Shown here piece by piece: positions 5,948 to 9,315 of a DNA stretch of 9,315 bases. Source of the DNA: Methanosarcinales archaeon (GTDB taxonomy: Archaea; Halobacteriota; Methanosarcinia; Methanosarcinales; Methanogasteraceae). Where the stretch lies: contig DAOWIV010000113.1 in assembly GCA_030640725.1 (NCBI GenBank), forward strand, positions 1 through 9,315, read 5' to 3'. The notes under the pieces are model-generated. The model ran no database searches, was not told the origin of the DNA, and worked only from the letters and a program-made list of their open reading frames with translations. How positions within the stretch are numbered: position 1 is the first letter of the stretch; each line of letters opens with the position of its first letter. The translations under genes were made by a program, and so were the position numbers.

Positions 5948-8848
5948 TTAGATATGATCATTTTCGATAGCTCCTGCAAGTAGGCGTGCAGCCTCGGCGT
6001 CTTCTTTCCAGTGTTCCATAGAACGGGTCATGCTGGTGCTTGAGAGGTATTTGAGTAGTTCGATGATCTCTTGCCGTCTGTTCCAGTACTGCTGACCAAG
6101 TTCAGTGTGCAGCCACACTCTTCCGGATGAGGGGTCTCCATTCTGCACCTTTTCATAGATTGCAAAGAGGAGGTGCCTTACGAGTGAACTTCCAAACCCT
6201 TCGTCGCCGAGTTTTCGGTTCTTGAATTCGGAAGCAGTCTTGAGCCGGGTCTGGTTGGCTTTTCTGCTTGCCTGCATGCTCCTGTACTCCCGGATGCCAA
6301 AGCCCCGGGCAAGTTCCTGATAAACACCGTTCCGGTACTCTCCATGGCTCTCGATCTCAAGCCCCCTGAGATAGAACCACTCTTCAGGTGTGAGATGTTT
6401 CCAGATATAACTCTGAATACCATTTGGCACCAGATAATCACATGCAATCTTGACGGCGTTATCGATCACCGCTTCGAGTGGGTTTTTCTCGTTCTTCTGC
6501 CGCACACGGAAAAGCTCCCGCTGGACGTCGATGTCCTCAATCTCTCTGTATTGTGTTATGACCCGGAGGGCGGCAGCATAAGCGGCAAGCTGGTAATCGG
6601 TGTCGTCGAAATTCGGGTCTTCCTTGTCGTCAAGGGCGAGCATATTGTCGAGCTGATTCTTAACCTCGATCTCGACTTGCGGGTAGATCGCGTCGAGGAA
6701 AATGGTATCGTCAGAGGTCTGTTTACGGAGGACGAGGAGCACGGTGCCCTGCACGTAGTTGCCTGTTTTTAATCCTGACGCATCGGTTTCTGTAGCTATA
6801 CACCACGCCGCAGTTACTCGTAACCTAGCCGACCAGAGGATCAGGGCGAGGTCTGCCCATACTGCAGCGTCCTGGTGGGTGAACATGACGACCTGTACAC
6901 CGTTATCTGGCATGTGGGTGGCGAGGTTGCGGTAGGTCTCAAACATACCTCTGCGAAACTCTTCATCGGAGCCACGGATGGCAAGAGCTCGCTTTGAGTC
7001 GGTGTACCAATCAGAAAAGATGCGGGGGAGTGGTTTACTGCACCACGCAAGAAAAAATTCCGAAAGTTCATGGTAGTTTATGGCATCGGCATAGGACGGG
7101 TCAGTAATCCAAACATCTTGCATTGATGATATCGATCTAGAATCAAAAGGTTGAACCATAGAATTGGTGGATGTTGGATAGTTAGTGATATTCACATACC
7201 AGCTTGTTTCAAGAGTTGTTAGAGGTCTAACGCTATAATTATAGAGTGTATTTAATGCTTGGTTACTAAATGTTTGCGCCCCCTTCTCATTTGCTTTATC
7301 TGCAAGCCATTGTGATAATTTGGAACTCCAATTTGCACAACGACCGATTCCGAGCATTCCTGCGACAATTTCGATACTACCCTCGCAATTACACATATAC
7401 GATGAAATTAGCCCGTGTACTAACAACTGCCTCGGATTGAACAGATGATGCCAGTGCGTCCAACCCCTCTCTCGGATTGGTTGATCGGTATTGTATCCAG
7501 ATTCGATCGCCCTGCTGGGAATGTAACCTTCCTGCTGCCATTCTACAAACCTCACTCGGAGTAGCGCAAGCACTCGTTCTTCCCGTTTGAGATCGCTAAC
7601 ATCAGGGGCACGATAATGTTTTCGGGTCTGTTTCCTGCCCTGATCGTCAGTATAGGTCTCCACCCACCGGATACAGTAGAGCCGCTCCTGGAACACATCA
7701 TCAGGGCGAGGCACAAGATCATCATTCTCCCACATACGGAGCCCCTCGCCACGACCATCACCACGGATACTGCTGACCAAGATGGGGGTAGCGTGTGCCG
7801 GACATTCGGGATTTGGGCAGACGAGGCGAGAGTTTTTAACCGTCCCGTTATCATTTGCCGCCTCCATCGTCTCTGCCGAAGCCCCTGATTCAATCTGGAT
7901 AGCGAAACGTTGGTTCTCTTCGTCCGGGACAGGAATAGCAACTGTATTGGTTTTCTTCCCGATGACCCACGATGGTGCCAGCGGGACCTGCCACCTGCAT
8001 TCAGGGCAGACCGTCTCGGTGCAGTAGATGTAGTATTCAGCCCGCCAGCCATCATCATTCTGCTCGATGCCCCATTCTGTGATTTGCTTATCTGCTGCCT
8101 CATACACCTCCTGCTGCGTCTTATGAACCTGTTCTGCGACCTCCTCGTTGCCGCCAATAATGTTCAGTGCCGCCCATGTGAGCAGCGTAGCCACCGGGTT
8201 CAAGTCAGATCCAAACGCGTCGCATCCAATCCTTGCCGCCTCAAATGGCACACTTCCCCCGCCACAAAAGCAGTCACCTACACGCGGGATGTGTCCGAAC
8301 TGCCGTTCACCAAGCTCCTGCACCAGATCCGGGATACTTGATGCATGTGTGTCCAGATGGGCGTTGATCTCCTGCCATGCCTCCGGGCTGGGACCCTCTA
8401 CCTGCTCTGGACGGTTACAGTATTTCAACCGCTCATCATAAGAGAATCTGAAAAAGACGAGCTTCTGTAGCTCCGACTTCTGCTCTCTGCTGACCCTTTT
8501 TCTGTACTTTGGCTTATTCTCTGTGGAATCCTCGGAAAACCATCGTTCATGTTCGCGCCTTGTCGTACGGGCATAGACGTCTTTCAGGGGTATGGAAGAT
8601 TTTTTGCGGAGCCAGAGACCTTCCTCATCCATCGTCAGGATTTTTAGGAAGATTTCACGGTCTTTCTGATGATCGTTCGATGATGGCATCAACAGCCCGA
8701 TAATCACCGACCGAACAAGGATAAGAGGTTTTCTACCCCACCATTTTCCAAGACCGGTTAATGTCTGGCTGTAATTCGCCATCCGCTCCTTGTAACTCTC
8801 CTTCGACACTTTCGAAACTGGAAACTGCGTTTCAATAAACGATGTCAT
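5948..8848 (-). CDS. DUF1156 adenine-specific DNA methylase with Zn-ribbon (COG1743 type)
   Basis: A 966-residue predicted N6-adenine DNA methyltransferase. The DUF1156 segment opens the protein (about 5-55, with TGLGKWWGRKPL at 31-42). SAM-binding motif I is DCFCGGGSVPFEAA (192-205), followed by the acidic SDLNP (214-218). A Zn-ribbon is suggested by CPEC (281-284) and CPNPEC (344-349). Motif IV is DPSYADAINY (583-592), where most relatives have DPPY. The order motif I, long insert, motif IV resembles alpha-type amino-methyltransferases, which places the likely target-recognition region between about 220 and 580. A C-terminal region of about 250 residues has no motif I recognise. ATG 8848 has a GTGAT site seven or eight bases upstream. 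The gene sits 40 bp after DUF3780 and 45 bp before the helicase, so the three are co-transcribed. The likely role is host DNA marking for self/non-self discrimination; this is inferred from family and context. Confidence 0.92.
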   Translation of the reverse strand: MTSFIETQFPVSKVSKESYKERMANYSQTLTGLGKWWGRKPLILVRSVIIGLLMPSSNDHQKDREIFLKILTMDEEGLWLRKKSSIPLKDVYARTTRREHERWFSEDSTENKPKYRKRVSREQKSELQKLVFFRFSYDERLKYCNRPEQVEGPSPEAWQEINAHLDTHASSIPDLVQELGERQFGHIPRVGDCFCGGGSVPFEAARIGCDAFGSDLNPVATLLTWAALNIIGGNEEVAEQVHKTQQEVYEAADKQITEWGIEQNDDGWRAEYYIYCTETVCPECRWQVPLAPSWVIGKKTNTVAIPVPDEENQRFAIQIESGASAETMEAANDNGTVKNSRLVCPNPECPAHATPILVSSIRGDGRGEGLRMWENDDLVPRPDDVFQERLYCIRWVETYTDDQGRKQTRKHYRAPDVSDLKREERVLALLRVRFVEWQQEGYIPSRAIESGYNTDQPIRERGWTHWHHLFNPRQLLVHGLISSYMCNCEGSIEIVAGMLGIGRCANWSSKLSQWLADKANEKGAQTFSNQALNTLYNYSVRPLTTLETSWYVNITNYPTSTNSMVQPFDSRSISSMQDVWITDPSYADAINYHELSEFFLAWCSKPLPRIFSDWYTDSKRALAIRGSDEEFRRGMFETYRNLATHMPDNGVQVVMFTHQDAAVWADLALILWSARLRVTAAWCIATETDASGLKTGNYVQGTVLLVLRKQTSDDTIFLDAIYPQVEIEVKNQLDNMLALDDKEDPNFDDTDYQLAAYAAALRVITQYREIEDIDVQRELFRVRQKNEKNPLEAVIDNAVKIACDYLVPNGIQSYIWKHLTPEEWFYLRGLEIESHGEYRNGVYQELARGFGIREYRSMQASRKANQTRLKTASEFKNRKLGDEGFGSSLVRHLLFAIYEKVQNGDPSSGRVWLHTELGQQYWNRRQEIIELLKYLSSTSMTRSMEHWKEDAEAARLLAGAIENDHI

Positions 8849-8888
8849 ACACTATCACAACCCGCTCCCGACCTTTTCCACACTCGGT

Positions 8889-9315
8889 TCACCTCATGGC
8901 AAACTGCGTCAGCGTGCCTTGCTGCCTTCTTTTCTTGTGTTTCACGAGATCGGTATCTACCTTGACCACATTCGCAACCAGCCCCATCTGCTGTGCGGGC
9001 GCAACCGCTGAGACCGGGTTTTCAGTCAGGGAGTATTGCACGGCTTTCCGCCACCCCCGGCTCTTCCCGTAGATCGCATGACCGGTCGCGGCGTTCGTCA
9101 TCGTGAACATCCACCATCGTTCCTCTGGTGTCAGTCCAAGCCAGTTCGTAATTGCTACTGGAATAAGCGTCGGGTCAGCATCCTCGATCGCCCATGCCAG
9201 CAATACCAGTTCCTTGCCAAAGAGCCGGGAAACAGGAGTCAGTCCGCGTGCCTTCCACGCGCCTCGCTTCTGCCCCTTCTGCCGCAGCCGCCGGTTAAAC
9301 TCGTTCCGAGCCACA
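8889..9315 (-). CDS. DUF3780 family protein, C-terminal part (5' end outside window)
   Basis: The minus-strand frame is open to the right edge, so 141 or so C-terminal residues are seen. They contain FNRRLRQKGQKRGAWKARG, then GKELVLLAWAIEDADPTLIP, NWLGLTPEERWWMFTMTNAA and GWRKAVQYSLTENPVS, the conserved core of DUF3780 proteins as I know them. The GTG at 9312-9314 is probably an internal valine, as similar proteins extend upstream. No catalytic motif, signal peptide or membrane segment is visible. DUF3780 genes occur almost only beside DUF1156 methylases and DUF499 ATPases in defence islands, where the family is labelled anti-phage-associated. Its biochemical role is unknown; an adaptor or subunit of the methylase/ATPase complex is a guess. 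The tail is basic (VKHKKRRQQ). Confidence 0.85.
   Translation of the reverse strand, partial: VARNEFNRRLRQKGQKRGAWKARGLTPVSRLFGKELVLLAWAIEDADPTLIPVAITNWLGLTPEERWWMFTMTNAATGHAIYGKSRGWRKAVQYSLTENPVSAVAPAQQMGLVANVVKVDTDLVKHKKRRQQGTLTQFAMR

Larger units (their letters stand above)
3203..9315 (-). other. Defence operon: DUF3780, DUF1156 methylase, PLD/SNF2 helicase
   Basis: Three same-strand genes with gaps of 40 and 45 bp form a single transcription unit read right to left. Its promoter and first gene or genes lie beyond the right edge. The set matches a recurring defence-island cassette that also carries a DUF499 ATPase, which is not in this window. No separate restriction endonuclease is seen; the PLD-like module of the helicase is the only nuclease candidate. 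Confidence 0.78.

Noticed and set aside
7552..8157. Arg/Ser-rich minus-strand frame of 201 codons
   Set aside because: It is in a different frame of the same strand inside the methylase gene, over its Zn-ribbon region, and has the low-complexity makeup of an out-of-frame translation.
3203..9315. Calling the operon a DISARM or type I restriction-modification system
   Set aside because: The DISARM core genes drmA, drmB (DUF1998) and a stand-alone drmC are not seen, nor are HsdS or HsdR. DUF3780 and DUF1156 point to a different cassette.

Overview
The window looks archaeal, most likely from a euryarchaeote of the methanogen or Archaeoglobus-like kind; the genus cannot be told from the sequence. 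The evidence is an archaeal-type HMG-CoA synthase (351 aa, a mevalonate-pathway enzyme for isoprenoid ether lipids), a geranylgeranyl-reductase-family flavoprotein, a short ammonia-type NAD synthetase with no glutaminase domain, Shine-Dalgarno sites of the GGTGA(TC) type, and a T-tract typical of archaeal termination directly after the first gene.

Layout. The left third (2-2828) is a plus-strand housekeeping block. It holds the C-terminal part of a geranylgeranyl reductase, nadE, a 64-residue protein that looks like a ribbon-helix-helix or antitoxin-type regulator, and HMG-CoA synthase. Positions 2829-3202 are a gene-free convergent spacer. It carries a 30-bp-arm inverted repeat with a 9-bp internal period, a REP-like stretch and further hairpins. 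The right two thirds (3203-9315) are a minus-strand operon read from right to left: a DUF3780 protein (its N-terminal part is cut off by the window edge), a 966-aa DUF1156/COG1743 adenine DNA methylase with a Zn-ribbon, and an 899-aa protein fusing a PLD-like domain to an SNF2-type helicase. The gaps between these genes are only 40 and 45 bp.

Function. Two left-block genes serve archaeal lipid synthesis: HMG-CoA synthase feeds the mevalonate pathway, and the reductase family saturates the isoprenoid chains. The right block matches a recurring defence-island gene set (DUF499 ATPase, DUF3780, DUF1156 methylase, PLD/SNF2 helicase) that is regarded as anti-phage but whose mechanism is, to my knowledge, poorly characterised. 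A DUF499 ATPase is the predicted missing member and should lie just beyond 9315.

Points worth a second look: the methylase motif IV reads DPSY rather than DPPY; an AT-rich patch (about 33-40% GC against about 55% in a flanking line) lies inside the methylase gene just before that motif; a perfect 9-bp x 3 tandem repeat encodes a run of nine Glu between the helicase lobes; and HMG-CoA synthase lacks its usual thiolase and DUF35 partners directly downstream, where the repeat-rich spacer and the defence operon begin.
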